Shown: positions 18,915 through 28,092, counted from the stretch's first letter. The stretch: 64,000 bases of DNA from Amycolatopsis lurida (GCF_900105055.1 NZ_FNTA01000004.1:6603501-6667500); one strand, 5' to 3'. Notes: generated by a model from the letters alone, not told the origin. A program made the numbers and translations.

Positions 18915-20231
18915 GTGTCGAGTACCCCCTGGTTCTGGATCGTTGTCGTTGCCGTCGTGGTCCTGGTCGCCGTTCTGGTGACCGGGCTGCTCATCGCGCG
19001 CCGCCGCCGGATCAGCCTGGACGAGTCCAAGGCTGCCGACGTCGTCGAGAAGCCGAAGGGCGGCGGCTATACCGCGACAGGCGGGATCGCGCTCGCCCCT
19101 GGTGGAGAGAAGACCGAGGAAGAACCGGAGCACCCGGTCGAGGATCGCCCGGAGACCGATGGGCAGCCCGCCGTCGGGGACGACGCCTCGGTACCGAGGG
19201 ATTCCGCGCAGCGCACGGTGCGCGACGTCGAACTTCCCGAACCCGCCGAAGCCATCGAGGAAGCGGCCCCCGAGCCCGCTCCGGCCGAGGAGATCGCCCC
19301 GGCCACAGGGCGTCTGGAGCGGCTGCGAGGCAGGCTGGGCAAGTCCCGGTCGGTGTTCGGGCAGAGCCTGCTCGGCCTGCTGGGCGCCGGTGACCTGGAC
19401 GAGGATTCCTGGCAGGACGTCGAAGACACGCTGCTCATGGCGGACCTGGGTGCCGCGACGACCACCGAGATCGTCGAGCGCCTTCGTGACGAGCTGAAGC
19501 GCCGCGCCGTGCGGACGTCGGAGGAGGCGCGCGCGGTCCTGCAGGAGGTGCTGACCGCCGCCCTGTCGACCGACGCGGTCCGGGCCGTCCGCGCGCTGCC
19601 GCACGTCGTCGACGGCGTGAAGCAGCCCGCCGTCGTGCTGGTCGCCGGGGTCAACGGCACCGGCAAGACCACCACCACCGGCAAGCTCGCCCGCGTGCTC
19701 GTCGCGCAGGGGAGCACCGTGGTGCTCGGCGCGGCCGACACCTTCCGCGCCGCGGCGGCGGACCAGCTCCAGACGTGGGCCGAGCGGGTCGGCGCGGAGG
19801 TCGTGCGCGGCAAGGAGGGCGCGGACCCGGCGGCGGTCGCCTTCGACGCCGTCAAACGCGGCTCCGAAGCGGGCGTGGACGCGGTCCTGATCGACACCGC
19901 CGGCCGTCTGCACACGAAGACCGGCCTGATGGACGAGCTGGGCAAGGTGAAGCGAGTCGTCGAGAAGCAGGCGAAGGTCGACGAGGTGCTGCTGGTGCTC
20001 GACGCCACCACCGGGCAGAACGGGCTGATGCAGGCTCGCGTGTTCTCGGAGGTCATCGACGTCACCGGCATCGTCCTGACCAAACTGGACGGCACCGCGA
20101 AGGGCGGCATCGTCTTCCAGGTGCAGCGCGAACTCGGGGTGCCGGTCAAGCTGGTCGGCCTCGGGGAGGGGCCGGACGATCTGGCACCGTTCGAGCCGGG
20201 TGCGTTCGTCGAGGCCCTGCTCGGCAGCTAG
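18915..20231 (+). CDS. ftsY: Signal recognition particle receptor FtsY
   Basis: A 438-residue SRP receptor GTPase that docks ribosomes at the membrane. The N-terminal helix (WFWIVVVAVVVLVAVLVTGL) is a membrane anchor typical of actinobacterial FtsY, followed by an acidic linker (about 60-130) and the NG domain. G motifs visible are GVNGTGKTTTTGKLAR (near 245), DTFRAAAADQL, DTAGRLHTK and TKLDGTAKGG. The GTG at 18915 is chosen because GAGG lies upstream and the anchor then sits at the very N-terminus. The extension to 18768 overlaps the promoter of anmK. Confidence 0.94.
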   Translation: MSSTPWFWIVVVAVVVLVAVLVTGLLIARRRRISLDESKAADVVEKPKGGGYTATGGIALAPGGEKTEEEPEHPVEDRPETDGQPAVGDDASVPRDSAQRTVRDVELPEPAEAIEEAAPEPAPAEEIAPATGRLERLRGRLGKSRSVFGQSLLGLLGAGDLDEDSWQDVEDTLLMADLGAATTTEIVERLRDELKRRAVRTSEEARAVLQEVLTAALSTDAVRAVRALPHVVDGVKQPAVVLVAGVNGTGKTTTTGKLARVLVAQGSTVVLGAADTFRAAAADQLQTWAERVGAEVVRGKEGADPAAVAFDAVKRGSEAGVDAVLIDTAGRLHTKTGLMDELGKVKRVVEKQAKVDEVLLVLDATTGQNGLMQARVFSEVIDVTGIVLTKLDGTAKGGIVFQVQRELGVPVKLVGLGEGPDDLAPFEPGAFVEALLGS

Positions 20232-20242
20232 CGGACTGCGAT

Positions 20243-20285
20243 GAAAGGCCCCTTCATGGCAAGTTTCGCCATGAAGGGGCCTTTC
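20243..20285. terminator. Bidirectional terminator between ftsY and the MFS gene
   Basis: An 18-base perfect inverted repeat: GAAAGGCCCCTTCATGGC at 20243-20260 and its complement at 20268-20285, loop seven bases. It lies 11 bases after the ftsY stop and 10 bases before the stop of the converging efflux gene. Confidence 0.8.
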
Positions 20286-20295
20286 CTGTCACCCG

Positions 20296-21792
20296 TCAGG
20301 TCGTGACAGGGACGTTCTCGTCGGCCGGAACCGGTGCGGTCTTCTTGTCCCGCATCACCAGGAACGCGAGCACCGCCGCGGCCAGTACACCGACCGCGCT
20401 CACCAGGAACGTCATCGACATCGCCGAGGTGAACGACTCGCGGGCCGCGGTGATGAGGCCGCCGTCGCCGGTCGCGAAGGCGTCACCGATCGAAAGCCGG
20501 GCCTGCGCCGGGGCGGACTCGGGCATGTTCGACGTGAACAGGCTCGACACGACACTGCCCAGGATCGCGATGCCGAGCGCGGCGCCCAGCTGCTGGATGG
20601 TGTCGTTGAGCGCGGAGCCGACACCGGCCTGCTCCTCCGGCACCTCGCCCATCAGCGCCGCGATCGCCGCCGGCATCGCCAGCCCGCCGCCCGTGCCGAG
20701 CAGGAACAGCGCGGCCGCGGGCAGCAGGAAGCCCTCGTTCGCCGACAGTGTCGCGAGCAGGCCGAAACCGCCTGCCATCACGATCATCCCGCCCGCGGCC
20801 AGCGCGCGGTTGCCGATCTTCTGGCCCAGCGTGGCGCCGAGGGCGTTGGACAGCAGCGACGCGATGGCCATCGGGATGAACGCGAGACCCGCCTCGGTCG
20901 GGGTGTAGCCGAGCACGAACTGCAGGTACTGCGTCAGGAGCAGCAGCAGACCGCCGTTGCCGATCTGCACCAGCGTGAGCGACAGGCTGCCGCCGCTGAA
21001 GTTGCGCTTGCGGAACAGCTTGAGCGGGACCATCGGCGACGGCGTGTGGCGCTCCCAGAACACGAAACCGGTCAGGCTCACCACCGCGATCGCCAGCGGG
21101 ATCAGCGTCCCGGCCTCGGTGATGCCGTGCTTGGGCAGTTCGATGATCGTCCAGACCAGCGCGACCATGCCGGCCGCGGAGAGGATCGCGCCGAGCGGGT
21201 CGGGCTTCTGCCACGGGCCCTTGGATTCCGGCATCAGGGTCAGCGCGGCGAGCACGGCGATGACGACGATCGGCACGTTGATCAGGAACACCGCGCCCCA
21301 CCAGAACCACGCGATCAGCACGCCGCCCAGCACCGGGCCGCCGATCAGGCCGATCATCGCGACCGCGCTCCAGGCCGCCATCGCCTTGCGGCGCTCTTCG
21401 TCGTCGAAGACGGTGATCAGGATCGAGAGCGTGCTCGGCATGATCAGCGCGCCGCCGACGCCCATGACCGCGCGGGAAACGATCAGTTCGAGCGGATTCG
21501 CGGCGAACGCGGCGACGAGTGAGGCCACCCCGAACAGGGCGAGCCCGATGAGCATCACCTTCCGGCGCCCGAACCGGTCGCCGAGACTTCCCGACGTGAG
21601 CAGCAGGCCGGCGAACACGAGGATGTAGGAGTCCAGGATCCACTGGGTGTCCTGGGCGCTGGCGCCGAGGTCTTCGGCCAGTGGCGGGACGGCGACCGTC
21701 AGCACCATGTTGTCGACGACCAGTACGAGCGTGCTCAGGCACAACACGATCAGGATCCACCAGCGGCGTGGATCACGGACGGGTTCGTTCAT
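20296..21792 (-). CDS. Drug efflux permease, DHA2-type major facilitator
   Basis: A 498-residue protein with 14 predicted membrane helices. Motif A is GSLGDRFGRRKVMLIGLALFG, split here as GSLGDRFGRR then KVMLIG; motif C-like GPVLGG follows helix five, and the N-terminal motif VVDNMVLTVAVPPLAEDL is typical of the EmrB/QacA group. It should export a toxic compound using the proton gradient. It diverges from a TetR regulator at 21900, a classic efflux-repressor pair. The substrate cannot be told from sequence. Confidence 0.9.
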   Translation of the reverse strand: MNEPVRDPRRWWILIVLCLSTLVLVVDNMVLTVAVPPLAEDLGASAQDTQWILDSYILVFAGLLLTSGSLGDRFGRRKVMLIGLALFGVASLVAAFAANPLELIVSRAVMGVGGALIMPSTLSILITVFDDEERRKAMAAWSAVAMIGLIGGPVLGGVLIAWFWWGAVFLINVPIVVIAVLAALTLMPESKGPWQKPDPLGAILSAAGMVALVWTIIELPKHGITEAGTLIPLAIAVVSLTGFVFWERHTPSPMVPLKLFRKRNFSGGSLSLTLVQIGNGGLLLLLTQYLQFVLGYTPTEAGLAFIPMAIASLLSNALGATLGQKIGNRALAAGGMIVMAGGFGLLATLSANEGFLLPAAALFLLGTGGGLAMPAAIAALMGEVPEEQAGVGSALNDTIQQLGAALGIAILGSVVSSLFTSNMPESAPAQARLSIGDAFATGDGGLITAARESFTSAMSMTFLVSAVGVLAAAVLAFLVMRDKKTAPVPADENVPVTT

Positions 21793-21813
21793 CGGGATAC
21801 CCCCAGAAGTGGT

Positions 21814-21867
21814 GCGTACGTTGTTCGGCTGATGCGCACACTGTACGCAGAACGAAACGGCGTACGC
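21814..21867. promoter_or_regulatory. Candidate operators between MFS and TetR genes
   Basis: GCGTACG occurs at 21814-21820, GTACGC at 21843-21848 and the palindrome GCGTACGC at 21860-21867, all in the 107-base divergent promoter. GTACGC and GCGTAC are in inverted order. Repeated palindromic half-sites here suit binding by the adjacent TetR protein. No footprint-type evidence is available. Confidence 0.4.
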
Positions 21868-21899
21868 AAGTGGGGTACTTCGTGCGCTAAGGTGGGGGC

Positions 21900-22631
21900 A
21901 TGTCGATCGAGGAACAACCGATCCAGTCGGTGTGGACCCGTCCTCGCCGGAAACGGGATCAACCCGCGTTGAGCCAGGCGCAGATCGTGGCCGAGGCCGT
22001 CCGGCTCCTGGACGTCGAGGGTGTCGACGCGCTGAGCATGCGCAGGCTGGGTACCGCGCTGAACGCGGGCGCGACCTCGCTCTACCGGCACGTGGCCAAC
22101 CGCGACGAGCTGATCGAACTGGTCGTCGACGAGGTCTACGGCGAGATCACCGTGCCGGACGGCGACGATCCGGCGCGGTGGCGTGAAGCGGCCGTCGTGG
22201 GAGCGGAAAGCGTCCGCGCGATGATCCTGCGGCACCCGTGGGTCGCTTCACTGCTCGGCTCGGTCGGCCTGTCGTACCTGGGGCCGAACGTCATGCGGCT
22301 CAACGAGCGGCTGCTGGGCGTCTTCGTGGCCGCGGGATTCCCCGGTGACGAGGCTGATCAGGCGATCAGCGCGGTCATCTCCTACGTCATCGGCATGGGG
22401 ACGACCGAGGCGGCCTGGCTCACGACCGTCGCCAGGAGCGGCCGGAGTGAAAGCGACTGGGCGGAGCGGCTGCGGCCCGCCGTCGAAGAGGCGGTGCAGG
22501 GGCATCCGCATCAGCGGGAAATGCTCGTCAGGGCCGTCGCCGGAACCGATCCGGTCCGGCTCCGTGACGAGAAGTTCCGCTACGGGCTGGACCGGATGCT
22601 GGACGGCCTGGAGGCCAGGCTCAAACGGTGA
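21900..22631 (+). CDS. TetR-family regulator, TetR_C-like ligand domain
   Basis: A 243-residue repressor. The helix-turn-helix lies at about residues 25-70 (ALSQAQIVAEAVRLLD ... SMRRLGTALNAGATSLYRHVANRDELIELVVDEV), as in the tetracycline-repressor subfamily. The C-terminal ligand domain contains RHPWVASLLG and YVIGMGTTEAAW. It diverges from the efflux gene and probably represses it until a drug ligand binds. GGTGGGGG precedes the ATG. Its 3' end overlaps the converging IclR gene by 11 bases. Confidence 0.9.
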   Translation: MSIEEQPIQSVWTRPRRKRDQPALSQAQIVAEAVRLLDVEGVDALSMRRLGTALNAGATSLYRHVANRDELIELVVDEVYGEITVPDGDDPARWREAAVVGAESVRAMILRHPWVASLLGSVGLSYLGPNVMRLNERLLGVFVAAGFPGDEADQAISAVISYVIGMGTTEAAWLTTVARSGRSESDWAERLRPAVEEAVQGHPHQREMLVRAVAGTDPVRLRDEKFRYGLDRMLDGLEARLKR

Positions 22632-23397
22632 CCCCGTCCTTCGAAAGGGTCGAACCGAGCGAGTTCGCGATCCGCTGGACGACGGGCGCGATCCGCTCGA
22701 CGGCCTCCATCGTCAGCCGTCCCGACGGTCCGGACACCGAGACGGCCGCCGGCACCGGCGCGCCCGGGACCGCGACGGCCACGCAACGGACGCCCAGTTC
22801 CTGCTCCGCTTCGTCGAGCGCGTAACCCTGCTTGGCGATTTTCGCCAGCTCGCGCAGGAGCGCGTCCTGGTCGGTGAAGGTGTGCTCGGTGTAGGAGGGC
22901 ATGCCCGTCCTGGCGAGCAGCGCCGTGACGTCGTCGGACGGCAGATGCGCCAGCATCGCCTTCCCCACGCCGGTGCCGTGCGGCAGGAGACGCCGTCCGA
23001 CCTCGGTGAACATCCGCATCGAGTGCTTCGAGGGCACCTGGGCGACGTAGACGACCTCGTCGCGCTCCAGGACGGCGAGGTTCGCGGTCTCGCCGACCTC
23101 GTCGACCAGCTCCGCGAGCAGCGGCCGCGCCCACGAGCCGAACTGCATGCTGGCGTTCTCGCCCAGCCGGATGAGGCGGGCGCCCAGCGCGTACCGGCGG
23201 TTGGTGTTCTGCCGGACGTAGCCCAGGTCCACCAGTGTCCTGATCAGCCGGTGGATGGTCGGCATCGGCAACCCGGACAGGGTCGCCAGCTCCGAAAGGC
23301 TGGCCTCCCCGCCGGTGTCTGCGAGATGCTCGAGGAGCTCGAAGGCTCGCTGAAGGGACTGGACGCCGCCGTCGCGCCCGTTCTTCTCCGCTGCCAC
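22621..23397 (-). CDS. IclR-family regulator, likely of glyoxylate/allantoin genes
   Basis: A 258-residue IclR protein: an N-terminal winged helix (about 12-75, SLSELATLSGLPMPTIHRLIRTL) and an effector domain with GETANLAVLERDEVVYV, RLLPHGTGVGKAMLA and RCVAVAVPGAPVPAAVSVSGP. The GTG start has AAGGAG seven bases upstream. It diverges from malate synthase. IclR relatives such as AllR repress allantoin and glyoxylate genes in E. coli and Streptomyces and respond to glyoxylate or allantoate. A shared operator at 23426 and 46545 supports that role here. Confidence 0.9.
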   Translation of the reverse strand: MAAEKNGRDGGVQSLQRAFELLEHLADTGGEASLSELATLSGLPMPTIHRLIRTLVDLGYVRQNTNRRYALGARLIRLGENASMQFGSWARPLLAELVDEVGETANLAVLERDEVVYVAQVPSKHSMRMFTEVGRRLLPHGTGVGKAMLAHLPSDDVTALLARTGMPSYTEHTFTDQDALLRELAKIAKQGYALDEAEQELGVRCVAVAVPGAPVPAAVSVSGPSGRLTMEAVERIAPVVQRIANSLGSTLSKDGVTV

Positions 23398-23425
23398 CGT
23401 GGTACTCCTTACGTCGGCGTTGATG

Positions 23426-23440
23426 TTCCGCTATGCAGAA
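23426..23440. promoter_or_regulatory. Putative IclR operator, malate synthase promoter
   Basis: TTCCGCTATGCAGAA, a 6-3-6 inverted repeat with one mismatch, lies between the divergent IclR and malate synthase genes. It matches the perfect repeat TTCCACTCAGTGGAA at 46545-46559 in front of allantoinase at ten of fifteen positions, including both outer TTCC/GAA ends. Confidence 0.5.
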
Positions 23441-23500
23441 ACTATAGTCCGTCATGTAAAACCGTAGGGACGTTATCTTTCCGAACTCGGGGTGTTACTC

Positions 23501-25078
23501 ATGTCTGAAGCTCAGGTGCTCGGCGATCCGGTCGAGCGCGGGGACGAAATCCTCACGCCGGAGGCGCTCGCCTTCCTCGCCGGCCTGCACGAGGCCTTCG
23601 CCGCCCGCCGCGACGAGCTGCTGCAGGCCAGGGGCAAGTGCCGCGAGGAGGCCAGGACCACCGGCAAACTCGACTTCCTGCCGGAGACCAAGGAGATCCG
23701 CGAGGGCGACTGGAAGGTCGCCGAGGCCCCGCCCGCGCTGCGTGACCGCCGCGTCGAGATCACCGGCCCCACCGACCGCAAGATGACCATCAACGCGCTG
23801 AACTCCGGCGCCAAGGTCTGGCTCGCCGACCTCGAGGACGCCAACACGCCGCACTGGGCGAACGTCGTCTCCGGTCAGGTCAACCTGTACGACGCGGTCC
23901 GCGAGACCATCACGCTGGAGAGCGGCGGCAAGAGCTACGCGCTGAAGGACGACGTCGAGCACGCGACCATCGTCGTCCGCCCGCGCGGCTGGCATCTCGA
24001 CGAGCGCGGCCTCTCCTTCGGCGGGCGTCAGGCCGTCGGCGCGCTGGTCGACTTCGGCCTGCACTTCTTCCACAACGCGCAGGAACTGCTCAACCGTGGC
24101 AAGGGACCGTACTTCTACCTGCCGAAGATGGAGAGCCACCTCGAAGCCCGGCTCTGGAACGACGTCTTCACCCACGCGGAGAAGACGCTCGGCATCGAGC
24201 ACGGCACCGTCCGCGCGACCGTGCTGATCGAGACCATCCCGGCCGCGTTCGAGATGGAAGAGATCCTCTACGAACTGCGCGAGCACGCCTCCGGCCTCAA
24301 CGCCGGCCGCTGGGACTACCTGTTCAGCGTCATCAAGTACTTCCGTGACGCGGGCGAGAAGTTCGTCCTGCCGGACCGCAACTCGGTCACCATGACCGCG
24401 CCGTTCATGCGCGCGTACACCGAATTGCTGGTGCGCACCTGCCACAAGCGCGGCGCGTTCGCGATCGGCGGCATGGCCGCGTTCATCCCGAACCGCAAGG
24501 ACCCCGAAGTCACCGCCGCGGCGCTCGACAAGGTCCGCGCCGACAAGAGCCGCGAGGCCGGCGACGGCTTCGACGGCTCCTGGGTCGCTCACCCCGGCAT
24601 GGTGGACATCTGCCGCGAGGAGTTCGACAAGGTCCTCGGTGACAAGCCGAACCAGCTCGACCGCACCCGCGACGAGGTGTCCGTCACCGCCGACCAGCTG
24701 CTCGACGCGGCTTCGACGCCGGGCGGCGCCACCGCGGCCGGGCTGCGCGCCGCCGTCGACGTCGGCATCCGCTACATCGCCTCCTGGCTGGGCGGGAACG
24801 GCGCGGCCGCCATCCACAACCTGATGGAGGACGCGGCCACCGCGGAGATCTCGCGTTCGCAGGTGTGGCAGTGGGTGCGCAACGGCACGCAGCTCGACAC
24901 CGGCGACAAGGTGACCGAGGAGCTGGTGCGTGGCGTGCTGGCCGAGGTCCGCGGTGAACTCGCGGCCGAGATCAAGCCGGAACTGCTGGAGCCCGCCGTC
25001 GAGCTGTTCGAGCAGGTCGCGCTCGCCGACGAGTTCCCGGACTTCCTGACCCTGCCCGCCTACGAACGGATCAAGTAG
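23501..25078 (+). CDS. aceB: Malate synthase A
   Basis: A 525-residue enzyme that condenses glyoxylate with acetyl-CoA to malate. Visible family motifs: [15 protein letters not shown], the glyoxylate-binding Arg in [60 protein letters not shown] and VAHPGMVDI. The ATG at 23501 is chosen over the in-frame GTG at 23492 because GGGG lies at a better distance. In this window its likely glyoxylate source is the allantoin pathway; no isocitrate lyase gene is present. Confidence 0.95.
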   Translation: MSEAQVLGDPVERGDEILTPEALAFLAGLHEAFAARRDELLQARGKCREEARTTGKLDFLPETKEIREGDWKVAEAPPALRDRRVEITGPTDRKMTINALNSGAKVWLADLEDANTPHWANVVSGQVNLYDAVRETITLESGGKSYALKDDVEHATIVVRPRGWHLDERGLSFGGRQAVGALVDFGLHFFHNAQELLNRGKGPYFYLPKMESHLEARLWNDVFTHAEKTLGIEHGTVRATVLIETIPAAFEMEEILYELREHASGLNAGRWDYLFSVIKYFRDAGEKFVLPDRNSVTMTAPFMRAYTELLVRTCHKRGAFAIGGMAAFIPNRKDPEVTAAALDKVRADKSREAGDGFDGSWVAHPGMVDICREEFDKVLGDKPNQLDRTRDEVSVTADQLLDAASTPGGATAAGLRAAVDVGIRYIASWLGGNGAAAIHNLMEDAATAEISRSQVWQWVRNGTQLDTGDKVTEELVRGVLAEVRGELAAEIKPELLEPAVELFEQVALADEFPDFLTLPAYERIK

Positions 25079-25082
25079 ACAG

Positions 25083-26279
25083 ATGGGGAACGGGCGGCTC
25101 ACCGAGGACGTTTACACCGCCGCTGACGCGCGTCTGGCCGAAGCCGACGCGCGCGTAGCGGCCAAATATCCCGGTGAGCCGCCCGGCCGCCAGCCCGTGC
25201 ACACGGTGTACGTGCCCGCGTCGCAGTACAAGACGCGGCTCGTGGCGGACTGGGGCAAGCGGGCGTTGCGGGTCTTCGGTGAGCACGCCGACCACCTGGA
25301 CCTGGACGCGGACATCGCCGACCGGGTCCGGGCCAAACTGCTGACCGAGCCGATCGAGGATCTGCGGATCGACTTCGAGGACGGCCTCGGCAGGCCGGGC
25401 GACGACGAAGAGGACGCCATCGCGCTCGCCGCCGGGCGGACCCTCGCCGTCACGGGTGGCACACCGTTCGTCGGCATCCGGTTCAAGAGCTTCGAGCAGG
25501 CGACTCGCCGCCGCGGCATCCGCACCCTCGATCTCTTCCTGGCCGGTTTGCTGGAGAGCGGTCCGCTGCCGGACGGTTTCGTCGTCACGCTGCCGAAGGT
25601 GACCGCCGTCGAACAGGTCGAAGTGGCGGCGGATGTCTTGGAGCGTCTCGAATCCGCGTACGGCCTGCCCGATGGCGCGCTGCGGTTCGAAGTCCAGATC
25701 GAGACCGCCCAGTCCATTGTGGACACCGACGGAACGGTGGCGGTGCCGCGGATCATCGAAGCCGCGCGCGGCCGGTGTTCGGGCCTGCACTACGGAACCT
25801 ACGATTACAGCGCCGGGCTCGGGATCAGCGCCGAGTACCAGAGCATGGAACATCCTGCCGCCGACTTCGCCAAGCAGCTCATGCAGGTTTCGGCCGCGGG
25901 CACCGGCGTCCGGCTTTCCGACGGCTCGACGAACAAACTGCCCGTCGGCGACGCGATCCTCCCGGCCTGGCGCGAACATCTGCGGCTCGTGCGGCGATCG
26001 CTCGAACGTGGCTTCTATCAGGGCTGGGATTTGCACCCGCATCAGCTGCCGACCCGCTTCGCCGCCACCTACGCGTTCTTCCGTGAGGGTTTTCCGGCCG
26101 CGCTGGGCCGGTTGCGGGACTACGCGGACCAGACCGGGCGCGGGGTGCTGGACGAACCGGCGACCGCACAGGCCTTGGCGAACTTCTTGGTGCGCGGCCT
26201 GGATTGCGGAGCCGTGGACGTGGGGGAGCTTTCGTTCTCCCGGGCGGAGTTGGACGGCTACGCGCGACGGACGGTGTGA
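25083..26279 (+). CDS. HpcH/HpaI-aldolase-like protein (DUF6986-type)
   Basis: A 398-residue protein begun four bases after malate synthase. It resembles CitE/HpcH aldolases: IDFEDGLG (acidic metal-binding segment), VGIRFKSF, TLPKVTAVEQVE, RFEVQIETAQSIVD and LHYGTYDYSAG. Conserved acidic residues in IDFEDG and the Glu in EVQIETA are the likely magnesium ligands. The coupling to malate synthase suggests cleavage or formation of a C-C bond involving glyoxylate or a 2-keto acid, but the true reaction is unknown to me. Confidence 0.7.
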   Translation: MGNGRLTEDVYTAADARLAEADARVAAKYPGEPPGRQPVHTVYVPASQYKTRLVADWGKRALRVFGEHADHLDLDADIADRVRAKLLTEPIEDLRIDFEDGLGRPGDDEEDAIALAAGRTLAVTGGTPFVGIRFKSFEQATRRRGIRTLDLFLAGLLESGPLPDGFVVTLPKVTAVEQVEVAADVLERLESAYGLPDGALRFEVQIETAQSIVDTDGTVAVPRIIEAARGRCSGLHYGTYDYSAGLGISAEYQSMEHPAADFAKQLMQVSAAGTGVRLSDGSTNKLPVGDAILPAWREHLRLVRRSLERGFYQGWDLHPHQLPTRFAATYAFFREGFPAALGRLRDYADQTGRGVLDEPATAQALANFLVRGLDCGAVDVGELSFSRAELDGYARRTV

Positions 26280-26343
26280 GGAGCGGCTGAGCGAGCGCCT
26301 TTCGTGGCAGGCGCTCGCTCAGCCGCTGCTCGCCCGGGCGGCG

Positions 26344-26688
26344 TCAGACGGAGGAGCCGCGGCCGGGTGTCTCCTTAGGGTGCGCGGATTTCGCGACGAG
26401 CACCAGCATGGCGAGCTGGCCTGCGATCGTTCCCGCCGTCGCCCACACCGGAAAGGCGGCCGGAACCACCTGCAGCGTGAGCGCCGGACCGAGTACGGCT
26501 CCGAGCACCAACAAGGTGTTCAAGATCGTCGCGAGGAGCCGGCGGGTTTCGGCGGCGGGCACCGCCGCTTCGGCCTTCAGCTCGGTCGTCTCGATCCTGA
26601 CCCTGGCGAGCGGGGTCGGTGTTTCGGCCCAGCTCGATACTGCTTCCACGGGCGCGGTCTCACCCGGGCCCTCGATTTCGGCAGCCAT
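26344..26688 (-). CDS. Small two-helix membrane protein of unknown function
   Basis: A 114-residue protein with an acidic N-terminal half and two hydrophobic segments in the C-terminal half (around LATILNTLLVLGAVLGPALT and VWATAGTIAGQLAMLVLVA). I do not recognise the family. The ATG at 26688 is eight bases from GGAAGG and is preferred to the ATG two codons upstream. It converges on the aldolase-like gene and stands alone. Confidence 0.55.
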   Translation of the reverse strand: MAAEIEGPGETAPVEAVSSWAETPTPLARVRIETTELKAEAAVPAAETRRLLATILNTLLVLGAVLGPALTLQVVPAAFPVWATAGTIAGQLAMLVLVAKSAHPKETPGRGSSV

Positions 26689-27039
26689 GCGCATGCCCTT
26701 CCGACCCAGTCAGGCGAGCCCGGATTGGCACGTCAAGCTGGGGACCACTTTGTCCGGAGACGACCCCGACGTCCGCCTCCGTTTCCCCTCAGATCGGCGG
26801 CTTGCGAGCGCCACCCTTGCTCGCCTGCCGCGTTCCCTCCTGCCGGATCGACGAAGTGGTGGTCGCACTTCTCATCCGCCGCATGGGACGAACGTCGGTC
26901 TGGCGAGGCCCACTGTAGGCCCGCCACGAGTGACGCCGCAACCCATCTCGCACATTTTTACTGCGGAAAATGTGGTTAATGCGCACTTCCTGTGTCAGCA
27001 TGGACAGGCGGCTCTTCGCCGCAGGGGAAGGGAGCGGGT
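26689..27039. other. Gene-free stretch of about 350 bases
   Basis: No frame here has a convincing start, codon use or family motif. It holds the promoter of the small membrane gene on the minus strand and, at its right end, an AT-rich segment with a 24-base inverted repeat in front of the ribbon-helix-helix gene. Confidence 0.5.
26951..26974. promoter_or_regulatory. Perfect inverted repeat, possible RHH operator
   Basis: CACATTTT (26951-26958) and AAAATGTG (26967-26974) are perfectly inverted around eight bases. It is AT-rich against a GC-rich background and lies 65 bases before the ribbon-helix-helix gene, as expected for an autoregulatory operator or a promoter overlapped by one. Confidence 0.5.
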
Positions 27040-27285
27040 ATGCCATCGGTCGAGGAGACCACGACCGGCCGCCCCGCGGTGGTCGATCGCGTCAACGTCG
27101 CGTTGATCGCCGAGGCGGTCGACGCGCTGGGCAAACTGCAGGAGCGCACCGGGTTGAAGAAGGTCGACCTGGTCAACCGCGCGCTGCTGATCTACGAGTT
27201 CGTCGACGCGGAACTCCGCGCGGGCAAGCAGGTCGTGCTGCGGGATCCGGACGGACAGGATCAGCTGGTCAAGATCTTTCTTTGA
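27040..27285 (+). CDS. Ribbon-helix-helix (CopG-like) DNA-binding protein
   Basis: An 81-residue protein. Residues 16-60 (VDRVNVALIAEAVDALGKLQ, then ERTGLKKVDLVNRALLIYEF) fit a ribbon-helix-helix fold: one beta strand followed by two helices with the GLKKVDLVNRAL second helix. The ATG at 27040 has GGGAAGGGA upstream. There is no toxin gene beside it. Its last 25 bases overlap the converging ABC ATPase gene. Possible roles are local repressor or antitoxin-like orphan. Confidence 0.65.
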   Translation: MPSVEETTTGRPAVVDRVNVALIAEAVDALGKLQERTGLKKVDLVNRALLIYEFVDAELRAGKQVVLRDPDGQDQLVKIFL

Positions 27286-28016
27286 TCGCCGTGGTAGGTC
27301 GCGAGAACCTCGTCGAGTGAGCCGTGTGCGCGAATGCGGCCCTCGTCCATCCAAAGAGCCGTTGAGCACAGTTCCCGCAGCAGTTCGTCCGAGTGCGAAG
27401 CGAACACCAGAACGCCGGAGCGGCGGGCGAGGTCGACCAGGCGTTCGCGGGCCTTGGCGAGGAACGCGGCGTCGATCGCACCGAGCCCCTCGTCGAGGAT
27501 GAGGATCTCCGGATCGATGGTGGTCACCACGCCGAGCGCGAGCCGCACCCGCATGCCGGCCGAGTAGGTGCGCAAGGGCAAGTGCAGATAGTCGCCCAGT
27601 TCGGTGAACTCGGCGATGTCGTCGATCCGTTTCGCCATCTGCTTGCGGCTCATGCCGAGGAACAGCCCCCGGATCAGGATGTTCTCGTGGCCGGAGACCT
27701 CGGGATCCAGCCCCACGCCGAGGTCGAACACCGGCGCGATCCGTCCGACGACTCGAGTGCTGCCCCTGGTCGGCTCGTGGATACCGGACAGCAACCGCAG
27801 GAGCGTGGACTTCCCCGCGCCGTTGTGCCCGACCAGGCCGACTCGGTCGCCTTCGTTCAGGGACAGGGAGATGTCCCGCAACGCCTCGATGATCGGAACC
27901 TTCGCGTCGGTGCCGATCCTGCCGCCGACCTTGCCGAGCACCCGCTTCTTCAGTGACCGGGTTTTGGCGTCGAAGATCGGGAAATCGACGTAGGCGCCTC
28001 GCACCTCGATGCTCAC
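27261..28016 (-). CDS. Polysaccharide-export ABC ATPase (Wzt/RfbE/TagH type)
   Basis: A 251-residue ATPase with Walker A GHNGAGKSTLL, signature YSAGMRVRL, Walker B EILILDEGLGAIDAAF and the switch region FASHSDELLREL. The N-terminal segment DFPIFDAKTRSLKKRVLGK is characteristic of ATPases exporting galactan, O-antigen or teichoic acid in actinobacteria. No matching permease or glycosyltransferase gene lies in the window, so it is an orphan here. The GTG at 28016 follows AGGAGG; the longer frame to 28214 covers the divergent TetR gene. Confidence 0.88.
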   Translation of the reverse strand: MSIEVRGAYVDFPIFDAKTRSLKKRVLGKVGGRIGTDAKVPIIEALRDISLSLNEGDRVGLVGHNGAGKSTLLRLLSGIHEPTRGSTRVVGRIAPVFDLGVGLDPEVSGHENILIRGLFLGMSRKQMAKRIDDIAEFTELGDYLHLPLRTYSAGMRVRLALGVVTTIDPEILILDEGLGAIDAAFLAKARERLVDLARRSGVLVFASHSDELLRELCSTALWMDEGRIRAHGSLDEVLATYHGDQRKILTS

Positions 28017-28042
28017 CACGGCGGACCTCCTCGTGCTCGCTA

Positions 28043-28070
28043 AATGCGAACGGAAGTTATCATTCGCATT
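28043..28070. promoter_or_regulatory. Inverted repeat between ABC ATPase and TetR genes
   Basis: AATGCGAA (28043-28050) and TTCGCATT (28063-28070) are perfectly inverted around 12 bases in the 76-base divergent promoter. This suits an operator for the TetR protein encoded next to it, controlling both directions. Confidence 0.55.
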
Positions 28071-28092
28071 GTGGTGCGGTAACGTGCGGCTG

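Noticed and set aside
26733-26927. 64-residue frame in the 26.7-27.0 kb gap
   Set aside because: No Shine-Dalgarno sequence, no hydrophobic or domain pattern; probably chance.
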